64,000 bases of DNA from Brevinematales bacterium (GTDB lineage Bacteria > Spirochaetota > Brevinematia > Brevinematales > Thermospiraceae): positions 461,245 through 525,244 of the forward strand of contig JAOADA010000001.1 of the NCBI GenBank assembly GCA_026417555.1, in the 5' to 3' direction. Under the pieces are notes generated by a model. The model was not told where the DNA came from, ran no database searches, and was given only the letters and a program-made list of their open reading frames with translations. Positions 25,863 to 37,667 of the stretch are shown here, in pieces. Position 1 is the stretch's first letter; each line of letters opens with the position of its first letter. The translations under genes were made by a program, and so were the position numbers.

Positions 25863-26429
25863 TTATACAATCCACGGAAGAAATCGCTTTGTTTTTCTTG
25901 CATATTCCCGGTAGTGTTCACCAAACGTTTCCTCAAGATAGGCCTCTTCTAAAGGAAGTCGCCACACCACCAAGGAAAAAAGAATCATTTCTCCCAATAA
26001 ACTCATCATCCACCATCCTGTCATGAGATACACGGCAACAAAAAGCCCTATGTACCCTACATAGATAGGATGACGAATATACGCATAGGGACCTTCTTTG
26101 ACCAACCGATAGGCTTTGCCAACCGAGGGACTAAAATTTTCCCCCAACGCCTCATGAGCCCAGAAAATAAGCCCGAGACACAACCAGCCTAACACCATTC
26201 CTGCTGTGGCAACTCCCAGAGGAAGAAGATGTATCATCCAAGAAGGGGCTTTCTCATATATATACACAACCGTAACCATACCTTGAAGAATACCCAAAAT
26301 AATCCGATACACCACCATACCAACAGGTTCTTTGCCTTTGTAACTATCAAAAACCGAATGACTTTTCACCCTAAAATACCATCTCCCTATCACCAAAAGA
26401 GAAAACATCCCTATCACCATCCATTTCAT
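25863..26429 (-). CDS. Isoprenylcysteine carboxyl methyltransferase (ICMT/PEMT) family membrane protein
   Basis: This 188-aa protein has four or five hydrophobic segments and the family motif GPYAYIRHPIYVGYIG, followed by PLEEAYLEETFGEHYREYARKTKRFLPW. Bacterial members methylate membrane substrates with SAM; the target is unknown. It overlaps the HD-GYP gene by 4 bases (ATGA). Confidence 0.9.
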   Translation of the reverse strand: MKWMVIGMFSLLVIGRWYFRVKSHSVFDSYKGKEPVGMVVYRIILGILQGMVTVVYIYEKAPSWMIHLLPLGVATAGMVLGWLCLGLIFWAHEALGENFSPSVGKAYRLVKEGPYAYIRHPIYVGYIGLFVAVYLMTGWWMMSLLGEMILFSLVVWRLPLEEAYLEETFGEHYREYARKTKRFLPWIV

Positions 26430-27994
26430 GACACAGCCACATCCTTAGGGAGAAGATGCCGTTTTTTTAGAGCCTGAACCAAAGCCTGATATACCCGTTG
26501 ATCAAAGGTTATCCCTATCTCCTCCTTCAAAAGAACCAATGCCTCATCATAGGCAAGAGCCTTTCGATAGGGTCTGTCACTTGTGAGAGCATCAAACATA
26601 TCAGCAAGCACAACAATAGTAGTTTCCCAGGGAAACTCCCCTACGTGTTTTCCATAGTATCCCGAACCGTCCAATTTTTCATGGTGGTAATGCACATACT
26701 CTCTTGCCTCTTTGAGAAAATCCACGCTTGCCAAGATATGATCTCCTATCTCAGGATGGTGCTTTATTTGATCAAATTCTTCTTCGGTCAATTTGCCATT
26801 TTTTCGAATGATATACTCATCAATTCCTATTTTGCCAATGTCATGCAACACGGCTGCAAACTGAAGATTGCGTAATGTTGTTTTAGAAAGCTCCATCTCC
26901 TCGGCTATCCATGTGACATATTCCAGTACCCTTTCCGAATGTCCCCGAGTGTAACTATCCTTGGCCTCAAGGGCTGTGGTCAAAGCACGAATTGTATCAA
27001 AATAGTTATGTTCCAATCTCTCGTAGTACACCTTGCTTGCGAGAACAGTCACAACAATTTGGGCCAAAATACGCCCGAGATAGAGATGATCTGAAGAGAA
27101 TACTCCATACTCCCCATTATAACGGGCAAAAGCAATCACCCCCCACCGCTTCTCATCCTGAATAAGGGGGAGGATTAACACAGCCCCTCGCAGAAATCCC
27201 TCTTCTTTCTGTCTCTCCACAAGAAAAGGTTGATGGATAACGTCATTCACCAAGAGGGGTTTTTGTTTTTCGAGCACAAAACCAGAGATTCCCTCGTTTT
27301 TAGAGAGTTCTTTCACGTCTTCGACCCCATATCGTGATACCGGCACAAGCATGCTACGAAATTCATCATACCGGTAGAACACCCCTGCCGACACAGGTAG
27401 CAGAGGCCTCACAAGCTCAAAAAAACGCTGATACACCTCCTCTGGGGTCACACAGAGGGAAAGCTCCTTGGTAAAATAATTCAGCCCAAGCATTTCCTGA
27501 AGCCGTCGTTCCATCAAAAGTCCAGTATACACATACTGACGAAGATGGTCTTTGAGATAACGACAAAACTGCCTTTCTTCTGAAGAAAGCCCATAATCTC
27601 CCATCAAAGCCACAAAACCCAAAAGCGTATAGTGAAAAACCACAGGTATCAGATAAGAGATTCTCTCAGAGTCAAAAAATAGCTTCAACTCTGGAGCCTC
27701 ATCACATAAGGCTTTGACTCTTATCTCACGTGTAGAAATCAGCCGATTCTCAAGAACCATATAGGTGATCAAGGGATTCTCTCGAGGAATAGCGATCACA
27801 TCCTCCCGCTCCCAGTTCCGGTACATCTCAAGATGATCTACCCAAAAAAAGAGTTGCGCCTCTCTTTGAATCTGCTCTTTAATCACCTGTCTCGTGAGTT
27901 GAGAAAGATGCAGGACATCCCGAAATCCAGCCAAGGTATCAAGCCCATACATCTCACCCAGCGCCAACCTTGACAAATACCCATGATTGGCCAT
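26426..27994 (-). CDS. HD-GYP c-di-GMP phosphodiesterase with GAF-like domains
   Basis: This 522-aa protein has GAF-like sensor domains (about residues 1-320) and a C-terminal HD-GYP domain (about 335-520). HSERV, LHDIGKIGIDEYI, IKHHPEIGDHIL and HYHHEKLDGSGYYG are visible, followed by VVLADMFDALTSDRPYRKA. The GYP motif reads GYY, with Pro replaced by Tyr; the metal-binding His and Asp are kept. It lies 8 bases after purA. There is no membrane helix, so it is cytoplasmic. It probably degrades c-di-GMP. Confidence 0.92.
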   Translation of the reverse strand: MANHGYLSRLALGEMYGLDTLAGFRDVLHLSQLTRQVIKEQIQREAQLFFWVDHLEMYRNWEREDVIAIPRENPLITYMVLENRLISTREIRVKALCDEAPELKLFFDSERISYLIPVVFHYTLLGFVALMGDYGLSSEERQFCRYLKDHLRQYVYTGLLMERRLQEMLGLNYFTKELSLCVTPEEVYQRFFELVRPLLPVSAGVFYRYDEFRSMLVPVSRYGVEDVKELSKNEGISGFVLEKQKPLLVNDVIHQPFLVERQKEEGFLRGAVLILPLIQDEKRWGVIAFARYNGEYGVFSSDHLYLGRILAQIVVTVLASKVYYERLEHNYFDTIRALTTALEAKDSYTRGHSERVLEYVTWIAEEMELSKTTLRNLQFAAVLHDIGKIGIDEYIIRKNGKLTEEEFDQIKHHPEIGDHILASVDFLKEAREYVHYHHEKLDGSGYYGKHVGEFPWETTIVVLADMFDALTSDRPYRKALAYDEALVLLKEEIGITFDQRVYQALVQALKKRHLLPKDVAVS

Positions 27995-28002
27995 GTCTCC
28001 CC

Positions 28003-30300
<2,298 letters not shown>

Positions 30301-30314
<14 letters not shown>

Positions 30315-31857
30315 ACCACCATCCTCCCAGCAGCATCCCTACCATGACAAAAAACACAACATAGGGAAACAGAAACCCTCCCCGCACATACCACGTCTGT
30401 AATGAGGCAGGGGGAATTTCTATCTCCCCGACATAATACCCCGTCGTGTAATCTCCCACATTCCCTTCCCAACGACCATTCAGATGGATAATTCCTGTAA
30501 CCCCTGTATTAGAGGCCCTCGCAATGGGACGACGAACACTTACCGCTGTTAAGAGCGAACCTGCAAAATGCTGCCAATGGGCAGGATTCAGTCCCAATTG
30601 GTATGCCCACCCGTCGTTAGTCGTATTCACAAAAAATTGGGCTCCTAACCTCACGAAAAACCGTGCCAAAAGGCCAAAAACATCCTCATAACATATGAGA
30701 ACGCGAAAAAGCCCCTTCCGACTTCGCATAAGGGTCCGTTCAGGAGAAGGAGTAAATCCTCCTGCTCCCTCAGCATCCATTAATTTTTTCACAAAAGGAA
30801 TCCGGTCATACCCTCTCATCCATTCGCCAAATGGAGCCAGATGAATTTTGCTATTACGGGGGCGATAATTTGGCCTCTCTGGATCCACAAGATCAGCAGA
30901 ATTGAAATCCTCTCCATTCTCAAAGGTAGGACTCGTTATAAGCATCGGAACATTCATCTCGTAAGGCCAAGAAAGCACCCTGAGATTGATCTCATTGTAC
31001 CAGGTATTGGAAGGTTTTGTCTCGAGAGAATACCAAATATAATGACGGATCATTGTCTCAGACCATATAATCATATCTGGTTTCGCAAGTGCTGCTTCAG
31101 CATTCAGCCGCCACATTCTTCCGACATACTCATAGAGATTTTCCCACCAGGGATCTCGACTCCCAATATTAGGCTGAATCAGCCCAACCCTTTCATGCGG
31201 AAGTGTTTTCACATATCTATCATAGTGCCTCAGTTGAAATTGTCCATACCCCACCACAAACAGGATCACCCCTACTCCACAAGCACACAAAAAAGGTTTC
31301 TTTTTCACAAACCCAAACCATTCTCCCTTCTCTTTTGCAAAAAGTACCCATTCCGTGAGCAAAGCATTGACCAACATCACAAGAAAACTGATCCCATAGA
31401 CTCCCCAAAGATCTGCTGATTGAACCACCACAGGAATATGCCACTGGGTATGTCCAAGAAGATTCCAGGGAAAACCATGAAACCCTACAGAACGAAAAAG
31501 TTCAAAACCCACCCAGATGGTTGGTGTACTTAACCATCGCCAACGAGGATAATGCTCCCCCATCCACCCAATAAGGAAAAACATTACCATGAAAACCACA
31601 GCATACAAGAGGGGAACTACTATAACAGCTGGGGCCCAAAAACCAGACAGCCAGAAAAAATTAGCCACAAGAAAAAGCAAACTATACCCAAAGGCATACG
31701 CCATCTGAGAAGAACCTTGTGTGTACAAAAGAAAAAGGACGGGCACAAAAACCACCCACGCCCCATACCCCATCCGAAAGGGGGGAAAACAGAGAGCATA
31801 GACAATTGCCCACCCTAACCATAACGCATGAAAAAGAAACACCTTGTTTCGAAACAC
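30301..31857 (-). CDS. lnt: Apolipoprotein N-acyltransferase
   Basis: This 518-aa protein has about six N-terminal membrane helices and a C-terminal nitrilase-like domain. The catalytic triad is visible as Glu in IIWSETM, Lys in NSKIHLAPFGE and Cys in LICYEDVF. It adds the third acyl chain to lipoproteins, fitting the many lipoproteins in the window. The start is GTG 31857 behind GGGAAAAGG. It has its own promoter at 31887-31915 and leads a long minus-strand gene run. Confidence 0.94.
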
Positions 31858-31886
31858 CCTTTTCCCGCCACTTTCTTTTTGACATC

Positions 31887-31915
31887 ATTATAAAGCAAAC
31901 CGACTTTTTTTACAA
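31887..31915 (-). promoter_or_regulatory. Sigma70 promoter of lnt-hisZ-purA
   Basis: TTGTAA (31915-31910), 17-bp spacer, TATAAT (31892-31887). Confidence 0.85.
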
Positions 31916-32021
31916 TACTCTCAAAAAGATTCTCTTGGCTCTTCTCAAGGGTTTTTCGTTCTCTGTCCTCACTCTCTATGGAGCACTCAACACTTTCTCA
32001 CCCTCGCACAATTAAAGAAAA

Positions 32022-32069
32022 CAAAAAAATATCCGAATCAAAAAGTTATCCCTGAAAGAATAGCTTTTT
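32022..32069 (-). terminator. Intrinsic terminator of the hisF-HAD/Smr-ABC-lipoprotein operon
   Basis: On the minus strand a stem of 11 pairs with one mismatch (AAAAAGCTATTC with GGATAACTTTTT, loop TTTCAG) begins 2 bases after the lipoprotein stop. A run of seven T lies about 10 bases further on. Confidence 0.65.
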
Positions 32070-32071
32070 GT

Positions 32072-32443
32072 TTACTTCCACAGTCTATAGGTGGCAGAAT
32101 TTGTCGAAGATGGTTTCATGCCCTCTTTCTCTCCATAGGCGGAAAGGGTAACACAAACTACTGCATACACATTGGTACGAAAGGTAAGAGGTGAGGTATA
32201 CTCCGTCCAGGGATCTTCTATCGTTACCGCTGGTGGAAGGGCAAGATTCGTATTCGAATGGAAGGTAACATACCTTTTCACCTTGATCGTTGCTTCTTCT
32301 GTAGCACATGCTACGGATACTGTTACACTGTTAGTATAGTTACCTCCTCCTGGAGAAAATGTCGGCGTCGCTACCGTTGAAGTCAATACCTCACATCCTG
32401 TCAACACCCATACCACCACACCCAATACCCACATATTTTTCAT
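32072..32443 (-). CDS. Small lipoprotein with a chitobiase-C-type (CHB_HEX) repeat
   Basis: This 123-aa lipoprotein has signal MKNMWVLGVVVWVLTGC with lipobox LTGC. The mature part reads PTFSPGGGNYTNSVTVSV with a beta-sandwich pattern that resembles the CHB_HEX_C domain, though the usual I-x-Y-T core is altered. The start is ATG 32443 after AAGGAGG. It is the last gene of the hisF operon. Surface-exposed, function unknown. Confidence 0.75.
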   Translation of the reverse strand: MKNMWVLGVVVWVLTGCEVLTSTVATPTFSPGGGNYTNSVTVSVACATEEATIKVKRYVTFHSNTNLALPPAVTIEDPWTEYTSPLTFRTNVYAVVCVTLSAYGEKEGMKPSSTNSATYRLWK

Positions 32444-32497
32444 CCTTTCCTCCTTAAGAGATGAAATCATACCGCTAAAAGAAAAAAAAAGCAAATA

Positions 32498-34213
32498 TTA
32501 TTCTACCACCGTCTGCATCTGGAAAAGCCTAGCGTACATACCCCCAGAACTCAACAATTCTGCGTGTCGGCCAACCTCTACAATTCTTCCCTCATGAAGC
32601 ACAACAATCCTATCAGCATGCATAATCGTAGCCAACTTGTGAGCAATAATGATCGTTGTCTGTTTGCCAAGAATACGTTCCATCGCCTGTTGGATTGCCG
32701 TCTCTGATTCGGCATCCAGTGCGCTGGTAGCCTCATCAAGGATGAGGACCTTAGGACGACGGAGAATTGCCCTTGCCAACACTACCCGTTGCTTCTCTCC
32801 TCCCGAAAGCTGGGCCCCTTTATCCCCAAGGGGTGTCTCATACCCTTTCGGAAGCCGCTCAATAAAATGATGCGCATGGGCTATTTTGGCTGCTTCGACG
32901 ATCTCCTCAAAAGAAGCCTCGGGACGAGAAAGGGCTATATTTTCTCGAATCGTTCCAGAAAAAAGAATTGGTTCTTGGGTCACAATACCAAGCTGAGAAC
33001 GATAACTTTTTCCATTATAGTGAGACAAGTTTTTTCCATCAATAGCAACTATACCCCGAGTAGGAACATAAAACCCTGCCAACAAAGACACCAATGTTGT
33101 CTTCCCAGAACCAGAAAGTCCCACAATCGCCACTGTTTCACACGGTGCAATCTCAAGAGAAATATCATGAAGGACACATCTCTCAGGCCCGTATCCAAAA
33201 GAAACCCCATCGCAAACAATCTTTCCTTGGATTTCTCCAAGAGAGGGAAGACGACTCTCATCCACCACTTCATAGTCCATAACCTCATAAATTCGAGAAA
33301 GAGCAGGAGAAAGTTTCCGGAGTGTGGTAAAAACGGTACTCGAGAGACTCAATGGTTCAGAAAGCACCGTGGCCAGCAAGAGAAAAAACACAATATCCCC
33401 ACTTGTTATCTGTCCCTGCTGAACCATATAGCCACCAATCACAAGGATTAGAATGATCCCCAAAGAACCAAACCACTCAGCCACAGGGGTACTCAGGAAG
33501 CGTATTTTGACCTCTCGCACAAGAGAAGCAAGATATCCCCTATTGGAACGCTGAAATCTCTCCCTCATTACCTCTTCCACAGCAAATCCCTTGATCACAT
33601 CCATTCCATACAGGGTTTCTTGAATACCAGACGTTACCTCAGAGATATGTCCCTGAACCTTTTGACTAGCTTGCTCTACCCATCTCCCCACCACCCCCAA
33701 GACAATCCCCAACACAGGTACCACAGAAAAGAAATACAACGTGAGAAGAGGCTGTCTGACAACCATCATCGTGATAATAGCCACGACAGTAAGCGGTTGA
33801 ACCATAAGTTCAATGAGAACATTCATGAGAAAAATTTCCACCACCTGGATATCATTGGTTAACCGGCTCATGATGTCTCCCGTTCTTTTTGACTTGAAAT
33901 ACCCTACTGGGAGTTGAAGAATCTTCTCATATACATCCTGCCGAAGTGCAGCCATCACTTTGACTGCCAAAGTGTTAGAGGTCACCAGCATGATATAATG
34001 AGACAAAGCCCAAGAGGTAGCAGAACCAAACAAAAGAAGTGCCCTGCCCAGAGGATCTCCCATGGTTTTTTCCAAAAAAACACCTGAGAAAAAATCCGCC
34101 AACTGAGAAACAGCCAGAAGTTTACTCACAACTACACCAAAGGCAAAGATTACCATAATTCCTACAAGCCAAACATGACGCCTCACATAGCCAGACAAGC
34201 GATGATACTGCAT
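32498..34213 (-). CDS. MsbA-like ABC exporter (fused permease and ATPase)
   Basis: This 571-aa protein has six membrane helices (about residues 1-310) and an ATPase domain (about 330-565) with Walker A GLSGSGKTT, signature LSGGEKQRVVLARAIL, Walker B VLILDEATSALD and switch His in IIIAHKLATI. The family exports lipid A-like lipids or drugs. It starts 1 base after the HAD-Smr gene. With Lnt, Lol-like and Mla genes around, a lipid substrate is plausible. It should work as a homodimer. Confidence 0.93.
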   Translation of the reverse strand: MQYHRLSGYVRRHVWLVGIMVIFAFGVVVSKLLAVSQLADFFSGVFLEKTMGDPLGRALLLFGSATSWALSHYIMLVTSNTLAVKVMAALRQDVYEKILQLPVGYFKSKRTGDIMSRLTNDIQVVEIFLMNVLIELMVQPLTVVAIITMMVVRQPLLTLYFFSVVPVLGIVLGVVGRWVEQASQKVQGHISEVTSGIQETLYGMDVIKGFAVEEVMRERFQRSNRGYLASLVREVKIRFLSTPVAEWFGSLGIILILVIGGYMVQQGQITSGDIVFFLLLATVLSEPLSLSSTVFTTLRKLSPALSRIYEVMDYEVVDESRLPSLGEIQGKIVCDGVSFGYGPERCVLHDISLEIAPCETVAIVGLSGSGKTTLVSLLAGFYVPTRGIVAIDGKNLSHYNGKSYRSQLGIVTQEPILFSGTIRENIALSRPEASFEEIVEAAKIAHAHHFIERLPKGYETPLGDKGAQLSGGEKQRVVLARAILRRPKVLILDEATSALDAESETAIQQAMERILGKQTTIIIAHKLATIMHADRIVVLHEGRIVEVGRHAELLSSGGMYARLFQMQTVVE

Positions 34214-34214
34214 C

Positions 34215-35111
34215 CTACTCTCCCTTCAAAAACACATCATACGATCCCCATCCTCCCCAGAGAGGATGACTCTCCCGAAAGGAGAGTACCAAGGGATGGT
34301 CAAAAAGAACCCTCTCCACCTGTTTTTTTCTCACCCCCTTTCCTTTTCCAGGAATAACCCGCACCTGCCTATATCCCTTTTTAGACGCTTCCTGCAAATA
34401 AAGCCGTACTACCCTTTCCACATCCTGAGGAGCATAGCCGTGCAAATCTAGTTCTGGACCCTCACACACAGGACGCCTTTCATCAAGCCCAGCCAGGACA
34501 AGCAGATCAGAAGGCTCTTTCAGCGTAAACTGGGGATTTTCTACTTTTCCATACCCCCATGAGGCATACGCAAAATCCATCCCTACCGCCTGTGCAAAAG
34601 CATAATCAATGGCTGTATCCCCCACCATGAGAACATCAGAAGGCTCCAAAGATTTTCCCTGTTTTTGCCAAAACCTCTGAACTACCCCAAAGGCTTCTGG
34701 GTGAGGCTTTGGGTTTTTTACATCATCTTCGCAAACACACAGATCAAACCACTGTTCCCCATTCCATGGGGCAAGGGTTTTTTTCATACCTTCTCGGCTC
34801 TTATTAGAGACAATCACCATAGGAATTTTCCCATATACCTCCCGAAGGGTTTCTACAATCCCTGGAAAAGGCTTGTGTTTCTCCCCGAGGGAAAAATACA
34901 CCTGACGATAGTACGCACGCGCCTCCTCTCCAAGCCCCACAAGCTTCATGGTCTCTCCAAAAGGATGACCCACCCTTTCTCGCATCCATTCCAGAGAAAC
35001 CGGCTCTCTTCCATACTGCCGAAGCATCTCAGAAAAAGCCTCATAAATCACTGGCAAACTATCTACCAGCGTACCATCCATATCCCACAGCAAAGCCGCA
35101 TACCGCACCAT
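34215..35111 (-). CDS. HAD phosphatase fused to a C-terminal Smr domain
   Basis: This 298-aa protein combines two domains. Residues 1-215 are a phosphoglycolate-phosphatase-like HAD: LLWDMDGTLVDS, IVSNKS, KNPKPHPEAF and VGDTAIDYAFA. Residues 218-297 form an Smr domain: ELDLHGYAPQDVERVVR, VIPGKGKGVRKKQVERVL and WGGWGSYDVFL. Smr domains of MutS2-type proteins are nucleases. The usual HGxG motif is PGKG here, so catalysis is uncertain. It lies 3 bases after hisF and 1 base before the ABC exporter gene. Confidence 0.9.
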   Translation of the reverse strand: MVRYAALLWDMDGTLVDSLPVIYEAFSEMLRQYGREPVSLEWMRERVGHPFGETMKLVGLGEEARAYYRQVYFSLGEKHKPFPGIVETLREVYGKIPMVIVSNKSREGMKKTLAPWNGEQWFDLCVCEDDVKNPKPHPEAFGVVQRFWQKQGKSLEPSDVLMVGDTAIDYAFAQAVGMDFAYASWGYGKVENPQFTLKEPSDLLVLAGLDERRPVCEGPELDLHGYAPQDVERVVRLYLQEASKKGYRQVRVIPGKGKGVRKKQVERVLFDHPLVLSFRESHPLWGGWGSYDVFLKGE

Positions 35112-35114
35112 ACC

Positions 35115-35885
35115 TTACTCCGCATAATCAAGCCTTACCTGTACCCCATGAGAAGACAGATATCGCTTGAGATCAGTAATCTCAAGTTCTCGAAAATGAA
35201 ACAACGAGGCAGCCAGAGCCGCACTCACTGACGTAGACTGAAAGACCTCAAGAAAATGCTCTTTTTTCCCCGCTCCCCCCGAAGCAATCACAGGGACACT
35301 CACCCTCTCGGCAATGAGTTTTGTAATCTCAAGGTCGTACCCATCTCTTGTTCCATCCCTATCCATAGAAGTCAAAAGGATTTCCCCTGCCCCACGCGCA
35401 CAGACCTCCTCAGCCCAAGCAAGGGCATCCCGACCGGTATCTATCCTTCCCCCATTGACAAACACATGCCAGGTTCCTTCCGCTACCCGCTTCACATCAA
35501 TCGCTACCACAATCGTAGAAGATCCAAACCGTTTTGAGGCCTCAGACACAAAATCCGGATTTTTCACTGCCATCGAGTTAATAGAAACCTTATCAGCCCC
35601 CGCCAATAAAATCTCTCGTATATCCTCAAGAGTCCGGATCCCTCCCCCAATCGTAAAAGGAATGAAGATCTCTCTTGCCACCGAACGAGCCACATCCACC
35701 ATAATTCCACGATTTTCGTGTGTGGCTGAGATATCAAGAAATACCAATTCATCAGCACCAGCCTCGTCATAGATCCTGGCGTTCTCAACAGGATCACCCG
35801 CATCCCGTAGGTTTTGAAACTGCACCCCCTTCACTACCCGTCCCTGATGGATATCCAGACAAGGAATAATCCGTTTTGCGTACAT
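35115..35885 (-). CDS. hisF: Imidazole glycerol phosphate synthase cyclase subunit
   Basis: This 256-aa TIM-barrel protein has [59 protein letters not shown] and [15 protein letters not shown]. The two catalytic aspartates are kept (LDI and MDRDG). It makes ImGP and AICAR from PRFAR using ammonia from HisH. ATG 35885 follows GGAGG. hisH and other his genes are not here, so the pathway genes are dispersed. It leads a four-gene operon. Confidence 0.95.
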   Translation of the reverse strand: MYAKRIIPCLDIHQGRVVKGVQFQNLRDAGDPVENARIYDEAGADELVFLDISATHENRGIMVDVARSVAREIFIPFTIGGGIRTLEDIREILLAGADKVSINSMAVKNPDFVSEASKRFGSSTIVVAIDVKRVAEGTWHVFVNGGRIDTGRDALAWAEEVCARGAGEILLTSMDRDGTRDGYDLEITKLIAERVSVPVIASGGAGKKEHFLEVFQSTSVSAALAASLFHFRELEITDLKRYLSSHGVQVRLDYAE

Positions 35886-35901
35886 AGATCCTCCACTACA
35901 T

Positions 35902-35930
35902 AGTGTAGCGAAAAAAAAGAAAAAAATCAA
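35902..35930 (-). promoter_or_regulatory. Sigma70-type promoter of hisF operon
   Basis: TTGATT (35930-35925), 17-bp spacer, TACACT (35907-35902). A small palindrome CTACATAGTGTAG (35896-35908) overlaps the -10 and could be an operator. Confidence 0.7.
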
Positions 35931-35973
35931 AAAGAAAAAGACAAAGATCCCCCTCCTTCGTCACAAGGATCTT
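35928..35973 (-). terminator. Intrinsic terminator after the AEC transporter gene
   Basis: On the minus strand AAGATCC and GGATCTT pair, with an inner CCTT/AAGG pair, followed by the T-rich TGTCTTTTTCTTTTT. It separates the AEC gene from hisF. Confidence 0.65.
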
Positions 35974-35979
35974 TTCTGC

Positions 35980-36921
35980 TCACACACCATAGACCTTTTC
36001 ATACAACCAAAGAAGCGGAGGAAGGGTTACCACCAATGCCCCCACACTCCACAGGAAAAAAGACTGAACGGCAAGACGATTTCCCCCCGCTCGTTCAACA
36101 AGAACAGGGAGAGCTGTTACAGGAGGCAAAGCACTCTGCAAAAATATAAAAAACCGGAAAAGTGGCGACAAGGGAACAAACCCAAGCAACCAAAGATGAA
36201 GAAGGGGAAAAACCCCATTCTTGACCAAAACAAACCCCACCTTTGCTCTGAGAGGCAAAAAAGAGGTAGTGTATCTATCCAAATACACATTTCCCCCTAT
36301 GACAAAAAGGAGCAAAGGAATAGACAATACCCCAATCCGTTTCGCTACATCTACAAGGAAGGCGGGCACATACATCCTCAAACCTGCATAATGAATACAA
36401 AGAGAAATAACCAACATCACCACAAGAGGAGGAAAAAGTTTCTTCCCATTCCATGACATAGGCCTTTGAGCTCTATAAAAAAAACCAAAACCCTGAAAAA
36501 GAAAAAACGAAAAAAGCATGGTAAAAAGAAAAAGATCTACCGTAATTTCTGGTTTTCCAGGAAAGAGCGAAGGCAACAAAATAAGGGGAATAAAAATAGC
36601 ATTGGGATACAGAAGAGAGACGAACACCTCTTTTCGATAGGAAGAAGCAAACATAAACGAAAACACCCATGACAAAACCCAAAGAAATCCAAATGCCCCC
36701 AACCATACAAGAGGATATACCCACCAATTGGGGTATTTTTCTAGCGAAAATTGCTCCATCATATCATAAAACACCAATGCCGGCACTGCCACATCCAGAG
36801 AGAGAAAAGAGAGTGTAGAAAGAGCCTCCTTGGCGATAGCCCTCCTTGCCAAAAGAAAAAAACCTACCACACCCAAACCCAAGAAAATTCCCACAGCCTC
36901 AAGTGTTTTCCAGAATATCAT
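35980..36921 (-). CDS. AEC-family (auxin efflux carrier-like) transporter
   Basis: This 313-aa membrane protein has about ten helices in the two-bundle layout of the AEC family: FLSLDVAVPALVFYDM in the first bundle and LPPVTALPVLVERAGGN in the second. Bacterial members export organic acids such as malate or malonate. The substrate is unknown. Its start overlaps the nucleosidase gene end by 23 bases, so the two are translated together. Confidence 0.85.
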   Translation of the reverse strand: MIFWKTLEAVGIFLGLGVVGFFLLARRAIAKEALSTLSFLSLDVAVPALVFYDMMEQFSLEKYPNWWVYPLVWLGAFGFLWVLSWVFSFMFASSYRKEVFVSLLYPNAIFIPLILLPSLFPGKPEITVDLFLFTMLFSFFLFQGFGFFYRAQRPMSWNGKKLFPPLVVMLVISLCIHYAGLRMYVPAFLVDVAKRIGVLSIPLLLFVIGGNVYLDRYTTSFLPLRAKVGFVLVKNGVFPLLHLWLLGFVPLSPLFRFFIFLQSALPPVTALPVLVERAGGNRLAVQSFFLWSVGALVVTLPPLLWLYEKVYGV

Positions 36922-37588
36922 ACGCTTTTATTCTCCATCTATGTAACCATTGTATCAACTTTTTCCTATATCCCCACAACCTCATGGAAAAAAACATTCC
37001 CCAAAGAAAGTGCAAGGGATGCTCACACAACCGTTTCCAAGGGAGTTTTGTAAAATCTTCCCCTATGTAAGAAAGGGGAGGAAGTTTCTCCTCACAACCA
37101 TCAGAGATGATCCGATACACACTCACCTCTATCCCTCGCTTCTTGCATTCTTCTACGTGTGTGGCTGTCTCCATGTCTATCACAGACACCTCTGGAAACT
37201 CTTCCTTGAGATATTTTTTTTCTTCTTTTTGGGTCCAGTGACTCACTTCAAGACCAACCACGGAGCTCTGCTTTTTTTGATATTCCCCAAGGAAACCCTT
37301 CTTGCCAGCACAATCTATCACAGCCCCGATAGCCACTATCTCTCCAGGAGAAAACCTTTTGTCAATCGAACCAGCAAAACCCATCACTACCACATGTTTT
37401 ACTCTCATGTGTTGCTCATCCAGCAACCGATAGAACCGGAGAACATTCCGTTTTCCCACCCCTGTCATTCCCCATACCATACCCTTGTCTTGCACCAAAG
37501 CAGGAATCTTGGTTATCCTTTTTCTCACAGAAGGAGGAAACTCTATCGGATGAGCTCCCACCCAAAGCATAGGGATATCCGCTGGCAT
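36899..37588 (-). CDS. Phosphorylase/nucleosidase family protein (MTA/SAH or futalosine type)
   Basis: This 229-aa protein of the PNP/UDP family has VWGMTGVGKRNVLRF, VVVMGFAGSIDKRFSPGEIVAIGAV, VIDMETATHVEECKKRG (nucleobase-binding Met-Glu) and RIISDG (catalytic Asp). Substrate choice among MTA/SAH and futalosine is unclear. The open frame extends 180 codons further upstream inside pfp and through a terminator. I place the start at ATG 37588 behind GGGGAG, though GTG codons near 37620 are possible. Confidence 0.78.
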   Translation of the reverse strand: MPADIPMLWVGAHPIEFPPSVRKRITKIPALVQDKGMVWGMTGVGKRNVLRFYRLLDEQHMRVKHVVVMGFAGSIDKRFSPGEIVAIGAVIDCAGKKGFLGEYQKKQSSVVGLEVSHWTQKEEKKYLKEEFPEVSVIDMETATHVEECKKRGIEVSVYRIISDGCEEKLPPLSYIGEDFTKLPWKRLCEHPLHFLWGMFFSMRLWGYRKKLIQWLHRWRIKAYDILENT

Positions 37589-37626
37589 CGTCTCTCTCCC
37601 CAGGACAGGTATCCTGCCCACCACTG

Positions 37627-37656
37627 AAAAAAATGGGCTGCCTTGACAGACAGCCC
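37627..37656 (-). terminator. Intrinsic terminator of the ferredoxin-serA-pfp operon
   Basis: On the minus strand GGGCTGTCT and AGGCAGCCC pair (9 bp, one G-T wobble, loop GTCA) and are followed by ATTTTTTT. It sits 11 bases after the pfp stop codon. Confidence 0.88.
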
Positions 37657-37667
37657 ATGAAACACCT

